This document shows positions 27,454 through 36,509 of a stretch of 64,000 nt of DNA, piece by piece. The translations under genes and the position numbers were made by a program. Positions within the stretch are counted from its first letter, which is position 1. Each line of letters opens with the position of its first letter. This DNA is from Nocardioides sp. IC4_145. Its GTDB lineage: Bacteria; Actinomycetota; Actinomycetes; Propionibacteriales; Nocardioidaceae. The notes under the pieces were generated by a model. That model saw only the letters and a program-made list of their open reading frames with translations. It made no database searches and was not told the origin of the DNA. The stretch covers positions 1 to 64,000 of the forward strand of contig NZ_JAANMS010000018.1 in assembly GCF_011250565.1 (NCBI RefSeq), written 5' to 3'.

Positions 27454-28332
27454 TCAGCACGGCGGCCGGAAGTCCTTCCGCGCCGGACCTGGCCGGGTCA
27501 GCGCATCGAGGGTCCAGGCGATCGCCGTGCGGCTCGTCGGGATGAGCAGGTGCTCGGCGAGGTCGCCCGGGCAGGAGTCCTGGATGGTGGTGTTCGTCGT
27601 GCGCGGGCCCGCCCTGAGGTAGCCGGACAGGTGCGGCACCACGACCTGGTCGTACGCCGTGGTGACCTGGGTGTAGCTGACCTTGCCGGGCGTCTCGTCG
27701 CCCGCGTTGAGCCGGCGCAGGAAGGCCGAGCCGACGGCCTGCTGGTTGCAGGAGTAGCAGACGACGTCGAGGAGCGGGTTGGTCAGCAGCGCCAGCGCGG
27801 TGCCGCCGCTGAGGACGGTGCCGTGGTTGGACGGCGCGAGCCCGACGAGGTCGTCGACGACCTTCGCGCCGCCGAGGAACTTGATGTAGTAGCGCGGCAT
27901 CATCCCGCCCTGCGAGTGGCCGACCATCGAGACCTTCGCCGCGCCCGTTGCCTTCAGGACGCGGTTGGTGAACCGCTTGAGCTGCTTGGCCGACGTGACG
28001 ATGTCGCCGGTGCCGCGGTTGCCGTAGTCGAGGGAGAAGACGCAGAACCCCTTGGCCTTGACCGCCGCCGACAGCGGGTCGAGAAGGCTCTTCCGGTCGC
28101 CGATCGTGCCGTGGACGATGACCACCGGCGTCGGCCGCTTCCTCGTCGGCTCGCAGTCCCAGTCGTTGGCCCCCGTCGGCTCGCCGAGACCGCCCGGCAG
28201 CGGCAGCGGGAACCCGGACGGCGCCGCTGCGGCCGTCCCGGTCGTGCCGAGCGTGGCGAGCACGCCGAGGACGAAAGCAGTGACGAGAGCAGTGACGAGA
28301 GCCGAGACGACGGCCGCGAGGGATGCGCGCAC
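27454..28332 (-). CDS. Secreted alpha/beta-hydrolase lipase/esterase
   Basis: The 292-residue precursor has a signal peptide (about residues 1-37; its Ala/Val/Thr core comes from short repeated DNA, GCAGTGACGAGA). The hydrolase shows the oxyanion HGTIG and the nucleophile elbow GHSQGG (Ser around residue 149). Paired cysteines suggest disulfides outside the cell. It resembles class 2 lipases (EstA/LipA group). The GTG start is at 28332. It probably hydrolyses extracellular acyl esters. Confidence 0.9.
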   Translation of the reverse strand: MRASLAAVVSALVTALVTAFVLGVLATLGTTGTAAAAPSGFPLPLPGGLGEPTGANDWDCEPTRKRPTPVVIVHGTIGDRKSLLDPLSAAVKAKGFCVFSLDYGNRGTGDIVTSAKQLKRFTNRVLKATGAAKVSMVGHSQGGMMPRYYIKFLGGAKVVDDLVGLAPSNHGTVLSGGTALALLTNPLLDVVCYSCNQQAVGSAFLRRLNAGDETPGKVSYTQVTTAYDQVVVPHLSGYLRAGPRTTNTTIQDSCPGDLAEHLLIPTSRTAIAWTLDALTRPGPARKDFRPPC

Positions 28333-28376
28333 GTCTAGACCAACGACGCGCGTGCCTCGCGGTTACCGACGAAGGG

Positions 28377-30098
28377 CTACCGGCAGACCACCGTGTCCGA
28401 GGGCGTGTACGTCGTGTGGAACTCCTCGCGCTTGACGACCTCGTCCTGGCCGGGTCGCTTGAAGTACCGCACGACGTCGACCTGGAAGCCGGAGTAGCCG
28501 GTGTTGGGGTAGCAGTCGTCGGTGGTCAGGGTGCGCGTCTTCGGCGGGGTGTAGGCGTAGCGGTCCGAGGTGGTGCTCGTGATGTCCCAGACCTTCGTCG
28601 ACCACATGGAGACGGTCACGGCGCCCTGCCCGCCCGGGCTGCTCGGGGACACCTTCGCGTCGATGAGCACGCCGTGCTCGGTGTCGTTCCTGAAGCGCAG
28701 GTCGAGCGCGCCCCACGCGACGGTCGCCTCGCGGCCGACCGGGTAGCGGTCGATGTAGAACGAGTGCGGCTTGTGCTCGACGTCCTCGAGCCCGGCGAAG
28801 AACATCGCGTTGAACAAGGTCGTCGCCATCTGCGAGACACCGCCGCCGAGGTCCTCGACGAGGATGCCGTCGTTGATGACGAAGCCCTCGGTGAAGCCGT
28901 TCTCCGCGGTCCGCTCGCCGACGGTGTCGTTGAGCGAGAAGGTCTCCCCCGGCTTCAGCACCGTGCCGTCGACGAGCTCGGCGGCGCGGCCGAGGTTGAC
29001 GTTGCGGTAGTCCGCGTGAGGGTAGTAGGTCGTGAACGTCGAGACCTGCTCCTTGATGTTCAGCTTCCGTGCTTCCGCGGTGGTGAACTCCGGCTCGGCG
29101 ACCTGCGCCTCGACCTCGAGCTCGCGGTCGCCCTCCTCGCGGGTGACCAGGTCCAGGAAGGTCGCGCTGACGTCCTCGGGGTCGTAGCTGACGCCCGGCT
29201 TGGCGGGGACGACCTTCGGCTTGCCGTTCACCAGCCGCACGGTCGCGTCGACGGGTGCGCCGTCGTCGCCGACCGCGTCGCCGACGAGCTCCTCGAGCGC
29301 GGCCTCGTCCACCTCGGGCACCAGCGCGCCGTCCTCGGCGGTCATCGAGAGCAGCGGCCCGAACTCGCGCGGCAGCAGCCGCACCGGCGAGTCGCCGAAG
29401 ACGAGCGTCACCGGGCCGGACATCGCCGGGTTCGCGAAGTCCTCGACCGCCGTGCGCAGGTCCGCCTCGTCGACCTCGGGCTCCACCTCGACGAGCGGCA
29501 GGTCGACGGTCGGGTCGTCGGAGAGGTACGCCGCGGCGAGGTCGTCGCGGAGCGCCTGGCGGTCGACCTCCTCACCCGTTCGGGGCTCGCGCGTCACGAC
29601 ACGGCTGCCCTCGAAGGACACGGCCGCGTCGCGGGCCGGCCGGCCGACCCCCCTCTCGACCGGGGCCAGCGCCTCGGCGAGCGCGGCGTCGTCGACGTCC
29701 ACCACGGCGTCGAGGTCGTCGCCGTCGGTGTAGTAGGCCCACAGGCGGCGCGGGTCCCACGACCGCCCGCCGCCTGCCTCGGCGACCGACTCCTCGTGGT
29801 CGACCGACACCCCGGCCGTGGCCGGGTCCAGCTCGAAGGTCTCGCCCCCGGCGGTCAGCGTGAACGGCTCGGCCGCGCGGTCGGCGAGGCCGTCGCGCAG
29901 CGTGGCCACCGCGTCCTCGGGCGTCTTGCCGCCGATCGCGACCCCCGCGACGCTCGTGCCGCGGGGCACCTTGTCGCCCGCCATCGCGTAGGCGACGACC
30001 CAGCCGGCGCCGACGAGCACCACCAGCCCCAGCAGGACGAGGAGGACGGCGCGGCCGCCGGCCTTCTCGCGGGACGGGGCGGTCTGCGGCTCGGTCAC
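28377..30098 (-). CDS. VanW family protein with peptidoglycan-binding-like repeats
   Basis: The 573-residue protein has a short cytoplasmic start and one membrane helix (about 16-38). Two PG_binding_4-type modules follow (about 60-180 and 200-330). A VanW domain lies near the C-terminus (about 375-500, FTTYYPHADYRNVNLGRAAELVDGTVLKPGETFSLND, GGGVSQMATTLFNA). VanW proteins are linked to vancomycin-resistance loci in other species but have no proven reaction. Here no van genes are nearby, so it is a general envelope protein. TAGACT six bases before the GTG suggests a leaderless message. Confidence 0.92.
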   Translation of the reverse strand: MTEPQTAPSREKAGGRAVLLVLLGLVVLVGAGWVVAYAMAGDKVPRGTSVAGVAIGGKTPEDAVATLRDGLADRAAEPFTLTAGGETFELDPATAGVSVDHEESVAEAGGGRSWDPRRLWAYYTDGDDLDAVVDVDDAALAEALAPVERGVGRPARDAAVSFEGSRVVTREPRTGEEVDRQALRDDLAAAYLSDDPTVDLPLVEVEPEVDEADLRTAVEDFANPAMSGPVTLVFGDSPVRLLPREFGPLLSMTAEDGALVPEVDEAALEELVGDAVGDDGAPVDATVRLVNGKPKVVPAKPGVSYDPEDVSATFLDLVTREEGDRELEVEAQVAEPEFTTAEARKLNIKEQVSTFTTYYPHADYRNVNLGRAAELVDGTVLKPGETFSLNDTVGERTAENGFTEGFVINDGILVEDLGGGVSQMATTLFNAMFFAGLEDVEHKPHSFYIDRYPVGREATVAWGALDLRFRNDTEHGVLIDAKVSPSSPGGQGAVTVSMWSTKVWDITSTTSDRYAYTPPKTRTLTTDDCYPNTGYSGFQVDVVRYFKRPGQDEVVKREEFHTTYTPSDTVVCR

Positions 30099-30107
30099 CC
30101 GCTCAGT

Positions 30108-30467
30108 CTAGGAAGGCTCGGTCGACGACGCGGCAGGCGTCCGGTCGGGGCGTGGCAGCGTGGCGACCGAGAGCACGAGCAGCAGCACCGCCACGCCGAG
30201 GACGACGTAGCCCGCGACGCCCGCCGGCACGAGGAAGCCTCCGTCGGGCCGCTCCTGCAGGGCGGCGGCCAGCACGGCGGCGTACGCCACGGCGTAGGGC
30301 GGACGCGCCGACCAGTGGACGGGCAGCGCGACCACGGCGGCCGCCGACGCCGCGACGCCGAGCAGCAGCCCCCACCACAGCTGGTGGAGGGCGACCGTCG
30401 CCACCGCGACCGCGAGGCCGAGCGCCGCGGACGCGACGAGCCGCCCGACCGCGGCGACCACCTTCAC
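30108..30467 (-). CDS. Small membrane protein next to mshB (DUF6113-like)
   Basis: The 119-residue protein has about four helices (LVASAALGLAVAVATVAL, LLLGVAASAAAVVAL, YAVAYAAVLAAALQ, AGVAGYVVLGVAVLLLVLSV) and a short Pro/Ser tail. Its length and its position right after mshB match the DUF6113 proteins that neighbour mshB in Streptomyces. It has no catalytic motif. It starts seven bases after the mshB stop, so it is co-transcribed. Confidence 0.75.
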   Translation of the reverse strand: MKVVAAVGRLVASAALGLAVAVATVALHQLWWGLLLGVAASAAAVVALPVHWSARPPYAVAYAAVLAAALQERPDGGFLVPAGVAGYVVLGVAVLLLVLSVATLPRPDRTPAASSTEPS

Positions 30468-30474
30468 GAGCAGG

Positions 30475-31407
30475 TCAGAGCCCGGCGAAGAGGTCGGCCT
30501 CGAGCCCGTCGTCGCCGACCGGCCCCTGCTGCCCCTTGGCGATCCGGTAGAACTCCAGTCCCCAGGCGGTCGCCCCCACGTTGTTGCTGAGCGCGAAGAA
30601 CGGGCCGTCGGTCGTGACCTGCGTCGGGTACGCCTTCAGCGCGGCCATCTTGCGGTCGACGAAGTCGGTGGCGTCCACGCCGGCGGCGAGGTTCTCGTCG
30701 GGCGTGACGAAGTGCGGCAGCGGGCCGTCGGGGTCCATGCCCTCGAACGACGTCGTGTCGCCGGCCTCGCGGAGCATCCGCAGCCCCTCGCGCATGCGGC
30801 TCTCCGACATCGCACCCCAGTAGATCTTGGCGATGTCCCACGGCTCGCCGAGCTCGAGCCGGTACGACGGCACTGCCGCGAGCTGCGCGGCGTACATCGC
30901 GACCCGGTGGGCCTGGATGTGGTCGGGGTGGCCGTAGCCGCCGAACTGGTCGTAGGTGACCAGCACCTGCGGCCGCACCTCGCGGATGATCGCGACGAGG
31001 TGGTCGGCGGCCTCGGTGAGGTCGGCGTTCCAGAAGGCGTTCGGGTGCTTGGCGATGACCTCGGGGTCGCCGATCGCGTGGCCGTCGGCGTGCCAGGCCA
31101 TGCCGGAGTCGCGGTAGGTGCCGAAGCCGCCGAGCCAGCGGTGGTCGGTGACACGGAGCTCTGCCATCGCGTCGGCGATCTCGCCGCGGCGGTGCTCGCC
31201 GAGGCGGTCCTCCTTGTCGGCGGCCAGGTGCTCGAGCTCGGGGACGAGGATCTCCCCCATCTCGCCGGCCGTGCAGGTCACGAGCGTGACGCCGCGGCCC
31301 TCGGCGACGTACTTCGCCATCGTGGCGCCCTGGCCGATCGTCTCGTCGTCGGGATGGGCGTGGACGAGGAGCAGGCGGTGCTGGGGCTGCTCGGGGCGCT
31401 CGGGCAT
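30475..31407 (-). CDS. mshB: Mycothiol biosynthesis deacetylase MshB
   Basis: The 310-residue protein is a LmbE-type zinc deacetylase. It has the AHPDDE motif (near residue 17, zinc ligands and catalytic Asp) and the second zinc histidine region GHPDHIQAHR. It removes acetate from GlcNAc-inositol, a step in making mycothiol, the actinobacterial thiol. The ATG at 31407 has TAGGAT seven bases upstream, overlapping the Nudix stop, so it may be leaderless. The membrane-protein gene downstream is co-directional. Confidence 0.93.
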   Translation of the reverse strand: MPERPEQPQHRLLLVHAHPDDETIGQGATMAKYVAEGRGVTLVTCTAGEMGEILVPELEHLAADKEDRLGEHRRGEIADAMAELRVTDHRWLGGFGTYRDSGMAWHADGHAIGDPEVIAKHPNAFWNADLTEAADHLVAIIREVRPQVLVTYDQFGGYGHPDHIQAHRVAMYAAQLAAVPSYRLELGEPWDIAKIYWGAMSESRMREGLRMLREAGDTTSFEGMDPDGPLPHFVTPDENLAAGVDATDFVDRKMAALKAYPTQVTTDGPFFALSNNVGATAWGLEFYRIAKGQQGPVGDDGLEADLFAGL

Positions 31408-31417
31408 GGAGGTGATC

Positions 31418-32101
31418 CTAGGTCGGTCGCTTGATCCGGCGCGGCTGCGTCGGGAGGTCGAGGGGTGAACCCGCGACGGGTGCGTCCTGTTCCTCGTCCA
31501 GCCAGCCGTCGAGCTCGTCGATGAGCAGCTCGAGCGCGACGACCGGGGCGTCGGTGAGCACCGCCCACGGGTGGTCCTCGTCGTCGTCCTCGCCCGCCAG
31601 GCGCTCACGCTCGACGTACGCGTCGTACCCGTCGTGGCGGAGCCGTCGCGCCGCCTCCGCCGCGTCGTCCTCGTCGAAGAACACGCCGCGCACCGTCGGC
31701 GCCGCCCGGTGCAGCTCGTGGGCGACCTCGGCGAGGAACGGGCGGTCCGGCTCGAGCCAGTCGACGTCGTCGAGCTCGTCCGGTCCGAGCCAGCGCAGTC
31801 GGTCGTGGGTGTCGTCATGGGGCTCGAGCTGGTCGGCCTCGCCGGTGATCCGGACGAGGGCGGCGGTCAGCTCGTGGCGGTCACCGATGGGTACGGCGCC
31901 GGCGAGCCAGCGGACGACCTCGACGTCGACGCCGAGCTCCTCGTGCAGCTCGCGCTCCAGCGCGTCGTCGGCCCGCTCCCCCGGCTCGACCTTGCCGCCG
32001 GGCAGCTCCCACCGGCCGGCGGCCTCGGGCGGGCGGGTCCGGCGGGCGGCGAGCACGCGCCCGCCCCGGACGATCGCAGCGCCGACGACCCGTTGCCTCA
32101 C
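31418..32101 (-). CDS. Nudix hydrolase with an extra RraB-like C-terminal part
   Basis: The 227-residue protein has a full Nudix box, G-x5-E-x7-REL-x-EE-x-G, in GGKVEPGERADDALERELHEE (about residues 35-58), inside a MutT-like domain of about 130 residues. The remaining part (VRGVFFDEDDAAEAARRLRHDGYDAYVERERLAGEDD...) looks like a small ferredoxin-like module similar to RraB or SPOR folds. That fusion is less usual. MutT-type cleaning of oxidised nucleotides is one possible role. The start is GTG. Confidence 0.86.
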   Translation of the reverse strand: MRQRVVGAAIVRGGRVLAARRTRPPEAAGRWELPGGKVEPGERADDALERELHEELGVDVEVVRWLAGAVPIGDRHELTAALVRITGEADQLEPHDDTHDRLRWLGPDELDDVDWLEPDRPFLAEVAHELHRAAPTVRGVFFDEDDAAEAARRLRHDGYDAYVERERLAGEDDDEDHPWAVLTDAPVVALELLIDELDGWLDEEQDAPVAGSPLDLPTQPRRIKRPT

Positions 32102-32124
32102 CCTGCGAACCCTAAGGTCGAGCC

Positions 32125-33225
32125 ATGACCGGAGTGCACCTGACCCGGGCCGCCGAGAACGTCGCCGAGATCGACGCCCTTGCCGCCCGGCTGGCCCGCG
32201 GCGACGGCGGGCGGGTGCCGCTCGCCGACTTCCTGGCCGACCTCCGGGCCACCGGGCGACGCGGCCGCCCGGGTCCGCTCGGTCGCGTGCTCGGGCGGAA
32301 GGTCCGCCGCTCGTTCACCTGGGACGCCGCCGACCGACGCGACCCGCTGTGGTGGCCGCAGGGCGTCACCTCCTCCGCCGACGCCGTCGACGGGCCCGGC
32401 CTCGTCGACGGGCGCCGGGTGCTGGTCGTCTCCTGGTACGCCCAGGCCGCCGCCCACGACGGCGGCCAGGGCTCGCGCCTGACCTTCATCGACCTCGAGA
32501 CGCGCCGCTACCGCCACGTGCTCCTCGTCGTCCCGACGATGCGCGACGGCGAGGTGCACCTCGAGCCGCTGCGGGTCCACGCCGGCGGCATCGTGTGGCG
32601 CGGCCCGTACCTCCACGTCGCCGCCACCGCCCGCGGCTTCGTCACCGTCCGCCTCGACGACCTGATGTGGGCGCCGGTCGAGGGCGACTCGATGTTCGGC
32701 TACCGCTGGGTGCTGCCGGTGCGGTTCACCCACAAGGCAGCGGCCGAGGACGGCGTCGAGCGGCTGCGCTACTCGTTCCTCTCCCTGGACCGTTCCGTCG
32801 ATCCGCCCGGGCTCCTTGCCGGCGAGTACGGCCGCCGGAAGCAGACCCGCCGCCTCGCCCACTACCCGCTCGACGAGACCGGCCTGCCCGAGCTCGGCGA
32901 GGACGGCTTCGCGCGGCCGGCGACCCTCGACGACGCAGGCCTCGCGGGCATGCAGGGCGCGGTCACCGCCGGCACGTCGTACCTGGTCACGGCGTCGCAC
33001 GGGCCGTGGACGCCGGGCTCCCTGTACGCCGGCCGCCCGGGCGCCTTCCGCCGCCACCGGTGGGCGCTCCCGATGGGCCCGGAGGACATCACCTGGTCAC
33101 CCTCCGACGACCTCCTCTGGACCGTCACCGAGCACCCCCGTCGCCGCTGGGTGGTCGCCGTCCCCCGCACCTCCGGCGCGCCTCCGGACCCCAGGCCCCG
33201 AGCGCTGCGGCGGGATAGTCCGTGA
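32125..33225 (+). CDS. Conserved protein of unknown function
   Basis: I do not recognise this 366-residue protein. It is soluble and has no signal peptide. It is rich in short beta-strand segments with Trp/Tyr/Gly (RRVLVVSWYAQ, TFIDLETRRYRHVLLVVPTM, YLHVAATARGFVTVRLDDLMW, WSPSDDLLWTVTEHP), which looks like a beta-propeller. TAAGGT six bases before the ATG suggests leaderless transcription. Its stop lies inside the left arm of a 21-bp perfect inverted repeat. Confidence 0.72.
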   Translation: MTGVHLTRAAENVAEIDALAARLARGDGGRVPLADFLADLRATGRRGRPGPLGRVLGRKVRRSFTWDAADRRDPLWWPQGVTSSADAVDGPGLVDGRRVLVVSWYAQAAAHDGGQGSRLTFIDLETRRYRHVLLVVPTMRDGEVHLEPLRVHAGGIVWRGPYLHVAATARGFVTVRLDDLMWAPVEGDSMFGYRWVLPVRFTHKAAAEDGVERLRYSFLSLDRSVDPPGLLAGEYGRRKQTRRLAHYPLDETGLPELGEDGFARPATLDDAGLAGMQGAVTAGTSYLVTASHGPWTPGSLYAGRPGAFRRHRWALPMGPEDITWSPSDDLLWTVTEHPRRRWVVAVPRTSGAPPDPRPRALRRDSP

Positions 33226-33274
33226 CGTTCGGCAGGCGATCCGCGCCCCATCACCTGCCGAACGTCACGGACTA
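33216..33274. repeat. Perfect 21-bp inverted repeat
   Basis: Arms at 33216-33236 and 33254-33274 are exact complements, starting TAGTCCGTGACGTT and ending in the mirrored sequence. They flank a 17-base loop. The left arm includes the stop codon of the upstream gene. No T-tract follows. Confidence 0.92.
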
Positions 33275-33314
33275 GCTCGTCGTCATCCACAAGCGGGCGC
33301 ACCTCGGACAGGAC

Positions 33315-33348
33315 GACCGGCCGCCCTCCCGAAGGAGGACGGCCGGTC
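33315..33348 (-). terminator. TTCG-loop terminator of the first Ig-like gene
   Basis: A 15-bp stem with one mismatch (GACCGGCCG.CCTCC) closes a CGAA loop, which is TTCG on the minus strand. It lies 46 bp after the stop of the minus-strand gene. Confidence 0.8.
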
Positions 33349-33393
33349 GGTGTGGCCCCTGGCAGCGACGTCAGGGACCGGCTGGCGAACGGG

Positions 33394-36306
33394 TCAGCGG
33401 ACGCGCTTCTTGTTCGTCGTGGTGCCCTTGTGGGCGTCCTGCTTGGCGACCTTCGCGATGTAATTCGTGAACTTCTTGCCGTTCTTGTCGGCCACGCGGA
33501 AGGTCTTCGCGCCGTTCTTGTTCAGCGTCGCGGTCTTGACGAGCTTCTGCTTGCCGTTGACGACGCGGAACAGCTTGACGGTCGCGCCCGCGGCGATCTT
33601 GCGGGTCTTGACCTTGAGGACGTCCTGCTTCACACCGTTGTTGTTGCCGGTGAGCTTGGCGACGATCGTCTCCGGCTGCGTCGCCTTCTGCTGCCAGGTG
33701 ATCGGCTCGGAGTCGGCGGTCGCCGTCCGGGTCTCGGTCACCGGGTCGCCGGCGGCGTTGACCGTCGTGCGCGGGGCGCCGTTGATCGCAGCGGTGAGGG
33801 TCTGGACGACCTCGTTCTGCGACCGGGCGATGACAGCGGCGTTCGAGGCGGTGAAGTCGGTGGTGGTCCGGTTGAACTCACCATCCGTGCTGATCTCCGC
33901 CTCCGGAGTGTCGTCGCTGATGGTGGCCTCGCGGTCACCGACGAGGTTGCCGAACTGGTCGCGGGCGAACAGGTTGAACCGCACGTCCTGACCGATCGTC
34001 GCGGCGCCGCTGCCGCGGCGAGCAAGCTCGACCTGCTCGATGTTCAGCGCGTTGCGCGAGTCGAAGGTGACCTGTCGAGTCTCCGTGACGCCGCCCGCGG
34101 TGACCGTGATGGTCGCCGTGACCCGGCCGTCGTCGTCGAAGCCCTCGTCGCGACCGATGGTGGCCACGATGCCCGTCGTACCGGTCTCGTTCCCGGCGTC
34201 GGCAGTGGAGAGCTCCTCCTGCTGACCCAGGTCCTGGTAGGCACCGAACAGGTCGCCGGCGTCGTCGTTCCCCTGGTCGAGGGCGAGGTCGTTGCGCGTC
34301 TCGGCGTTGGGGCTGAGGAAGCCCTTGTCGACCGAGACGGTGACCGGCACGTCGCCGAGCACCGCGCCCGCCTGGCCCCCCTGGCCCTGGCCGCGGACCG
34401 TGATGTCCAGGTCGACCGGCTTGCCCGGGGCGGGGTTGCCCTCGAAGAGCGAGTCGACGGCCACGTCGATCGAGCCGACCTGCGCCTGCTGGGCGAAGTT
34501 GACCGTGATCTGACCCGCCGCGTCAGCCGTGGCGACGTCGTCCTGACCGCGGAGACCCTGGGCGACGGCGCTGACGACGGTCGACTCCGGCGTCGGCGTG
34601 ACGTTCGGCGCCACCGTCGGGTCGGTGAGCACCACGCGGAACTCGCCGTTCGCATCGGTCGTCGCGGTGGCGGTGTCGCCGGAGACCGTGGTGCCGTTGG
34701 GCTGCTGGGCGGTCGGGGCGAAGGCGGCGTCGCCGTTGCCCACGCTCGCCTCGGTGATGGTCACGGTGCGGCCGGCGAGGTTCGCGCCGCCGGTGCCGGT
34801 GAGCGCGAGGCGGCCGACGACCGTGTAGCTGCCGTTGACCGGCGCGTTCGCGCTCGCTCCCTCGGCGAAGGTGATCTCGGACTCGGCGGCCTGGAAGGTC
34901 AGCGGCTGACCGTTGATGAGACCCGTGCCGCCGACGTTCGGGCGGCGCACCTCGAGGGTGTAGGCGCCCGGCACCTGGGTCGTCGCCGGGTTGGTGAACG
35001 GGATGGCCACCTCACCCTCGTCATTCGTCTGGCCGGTGGCGTTGGTCCACTCCGTCGACTGGTTGGCTCCGGTGCCCGCCGGGTCGACCGTCCAGCGGTA
35101 CTGGACCGGCTGGCCCGCGACGCCGTTGCCCTGCTGGTCGTCGACCGACGCGGTGAACGTCGTGCCGGCGAGCTCGTCGAGGTCGTAGGCGTTGCGGTTC
35201 GGGTCGGCGGCGACGCTCACGCTGGTCGGCTGCTGCTGGTAGGCACCGAGGGTGAAGGACTGCGCCCGGACGTCGGCGTCCTGGAGGCCAGCGGTGGCGT
35301 TCGTGTCGGCGTACACGACGTAGGTCCCGGCGCCGAGGCCCGTCAGGGTGACCTGTCCGTTGGCGTCGGTCTCGCCGGCCCGCTGGTTGTCCTGGGCGGG
35401 CGTGGTGTCGCTGGTGTTCTCGTCGCGCGTGAACCCGACGTTGGCGCCGGCGACCGGGTTGCCGTTCTGGTCAAGCACCGTCACGGTCGCGGACGTCGTA
35501 CCGCCGCTCGGGATGTTGGTGCGCGCCGGCGTCGCGGTGACGGTGCGGACCGTCTGCAGGTAGTACGTCGACGCCTCGGTGTCCTCGTCCGTGCCGGCCG
35601 TGGCGGTCAGCGCCACCTGGTTGGCCTCGGTGCCGGAGGAGAACGGGTAGTCGTTGTCGGCGTACTTCAGCACCCCGGTGAACGACGACGTGCCGCCACC
35701 CTGGGGCGCGGTGGACGCGAGACCGGTCACGGTGCCGCTGTTGAACTCGTCGGTCACCGAGATGCCGGTCGTCGGACCCGAGGTGGTGCCGCGCACCGCC
35801 ACGTTGCCGTCGCCGTCGATCTGGTCGCGGTAGTAGCCCAGATTGCCCTCGGTGCCGAGCTCGACGGTCGGCGAGCCGGCGGCTGCGACGGTCGCGGACT
35901 GGGTGACCGCGTTGGCCTCGCCGGTGTTCGGCACGGCGCGGAGCTCGACGGTGTCGCCGGCCCGGACGTCACCGGGCTGGGTCCACTCGGTGACGAAGGC
36001 ACCGTCGGCGTTGCGGGTGACGGCGCCGCCGATGTTCTGCCAGTCGCCCGTGGTGCCGCGGCGGTACTGGAAGGTCACCGAGGTGACGGCGCTCGGCGCG
36101 ACCGCCACGAGCGACTCGGTGGTGTTGGTGCCGTCGTTGGCGAAGGAGAGGGTCTCGTCACCGCCACCGGTGAGCAGAGACAGCCCCTGCACCTGGGTGT
36201 CGAGAGGTACGGCGTTCGCGGTGCCCGTCATGAGGGGTACGCCGGTGATCGCCAGGGCCGTGATGGCGGAACCCGCCAGGCCCTTCTTGATGCCGCTGCT
36301 ACGCAT
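33394..36306 (-). CDS. Large secreted Ig-like repeat protein, candidate surface protein B
   Basis: The 970-residue protein has a Sec signal (SSGIKKGLAGSAITALAITGVPLM..., cleavage near residue 32). About ten beta-rich Ig-like segments follow, including a VTVLDQNGNPVAGANV Big-1/invasin-type module near residues 276-292. The last 60 residues form a basic tail (LNKNGAKTFRVADKNGKK...IAKV) shared with the gene upstream. No LPXTG, SLH or membrane anchor is seen, so attachment through the tail is only a guess. The ATG 36306 has GGAGG nine bases upstream and aligns with the paralogue's start. It has no cysteines; an S-layer-like or adhesin role is inferred. Confidence 0.85.
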   Translation of the reverse strand: MRSSGIKKGLAGSAITALAITGVPLMTGTANAVPLDTQVQGLSLLTGGGDETLSFANDGTNTTESLVAVAPSAVTSVTFQYRRGTTGDWQNIGGAVTRNADGAFVTEWTQPGDVRAGDTVELRAVPNTGEANAVTQSATVAAAGSPTVELGTEGNLGYYRDQIDGDGNVAVRGTTSGPTTGISVTDEFNSGTVTGLASTAPQGGGTSSFTGVLKYADNDYPFSSGTEANQVALTATAGTDEDTEASTYYLQTVRTVTATPARTNIPSGGTTSATVTVLDQNGNPVAGANVGFTRDENTSDTTPAQDNQRAGETDANGQVTLTGLGAGTYVVYADTNATAGLQDADVRAQSFTLGAYQQQPTSVSVAADPNRNAYDLDELAGTTFTASVDDQQGNGVAGQPVQYRWTVDPAGTGANQSTEWTNATGQTNDEGEVAIPFTNPATTQVPGAYTLEVRRPNVGGTGLINGQPLTFQAAESEITFAEGASANAPVNGSYTVVGRLALTGTGGANLAGRTVTITEASVGNGDAAFAPTAQQPNGTTVSGDTATATTDANGEFRVVLTDPTVAPNVTPTPESTVVSAVAQGLRGQDDVATADAAGQITVNFAQQAQVGSIDVAVDSLFEGNPAPGKPVDLDITVRGQGQGGQAGAVLGDVPVTVSVDKGFLSPNAETRNDLALDQGNDDAGDLFGAYQDLGQQEELSTADAGNETGTTGIVATIGRDEGFDDDGRVTATITVTAGGVTETRQVTFDSRNALNIEQVELARRGSGAATIGQDVRFNLFARDQFGNLVGDREATISDDTPEAEISTDGEFNRTTTDFTASNAAVIARSQNEVVQTLTAAINGAPRTTVNAAGDPVTETRTATADSEPITWQQKATQPETIVAKLTGNNNGVKQDVLKVKTRKIAAGATVKLFRVVNGKQKLVKTATLNKNGAKTFRVADKNGKKFTNYIAKVAKQDAHKGTTTNKKRVR

Positions 36307-36500
36307 GCGTTTCAACCTCCGTGTCGGTTGGCCGAGACGTTCCCGACCGACTCGGCCGGGACGTGTCCCGACCGCACGCTGGTCTGGACCAGCGCCGAAG
36401 CGCCTTTACCCATCGAACCGGAGCACATGCGTGCACCCTGCTGCAGATCACATCGACCTCGTCCGGCGAGATGCCGGGCCCGCGCGCCAGCTGTCTGGTC
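36307..36500 (-). promoter_or_regulatory. Structured 5' leader of Ig-like gene B
   Basis: The region before the ATG contains three nested or adjacent hairpins: GGCCGAG/CTCGGCC (36330-36357), CGGGAC/GTCCCG (36357-36370) and CGCTGGTC/GACCAGCG (36377-36394). No riboswitch consensus that I know was recognised. No gene is seen here. Confidence 0.45.
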
Positions 36501-36509
36501 CACCCGGGG

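Noticed and set aside
28377..30098. Vancomycin-resistance locus
   Set aside because: VanW alone occurs widely in actinobacteria and no vanHAX, vanRS or vanZ gene is nearby.
36307..36500. Known riboswitch in the leader of surface protein B
   Set aside because: The c-di-GMP, c-di-AMP and cobalamin core motifs I know were not found.
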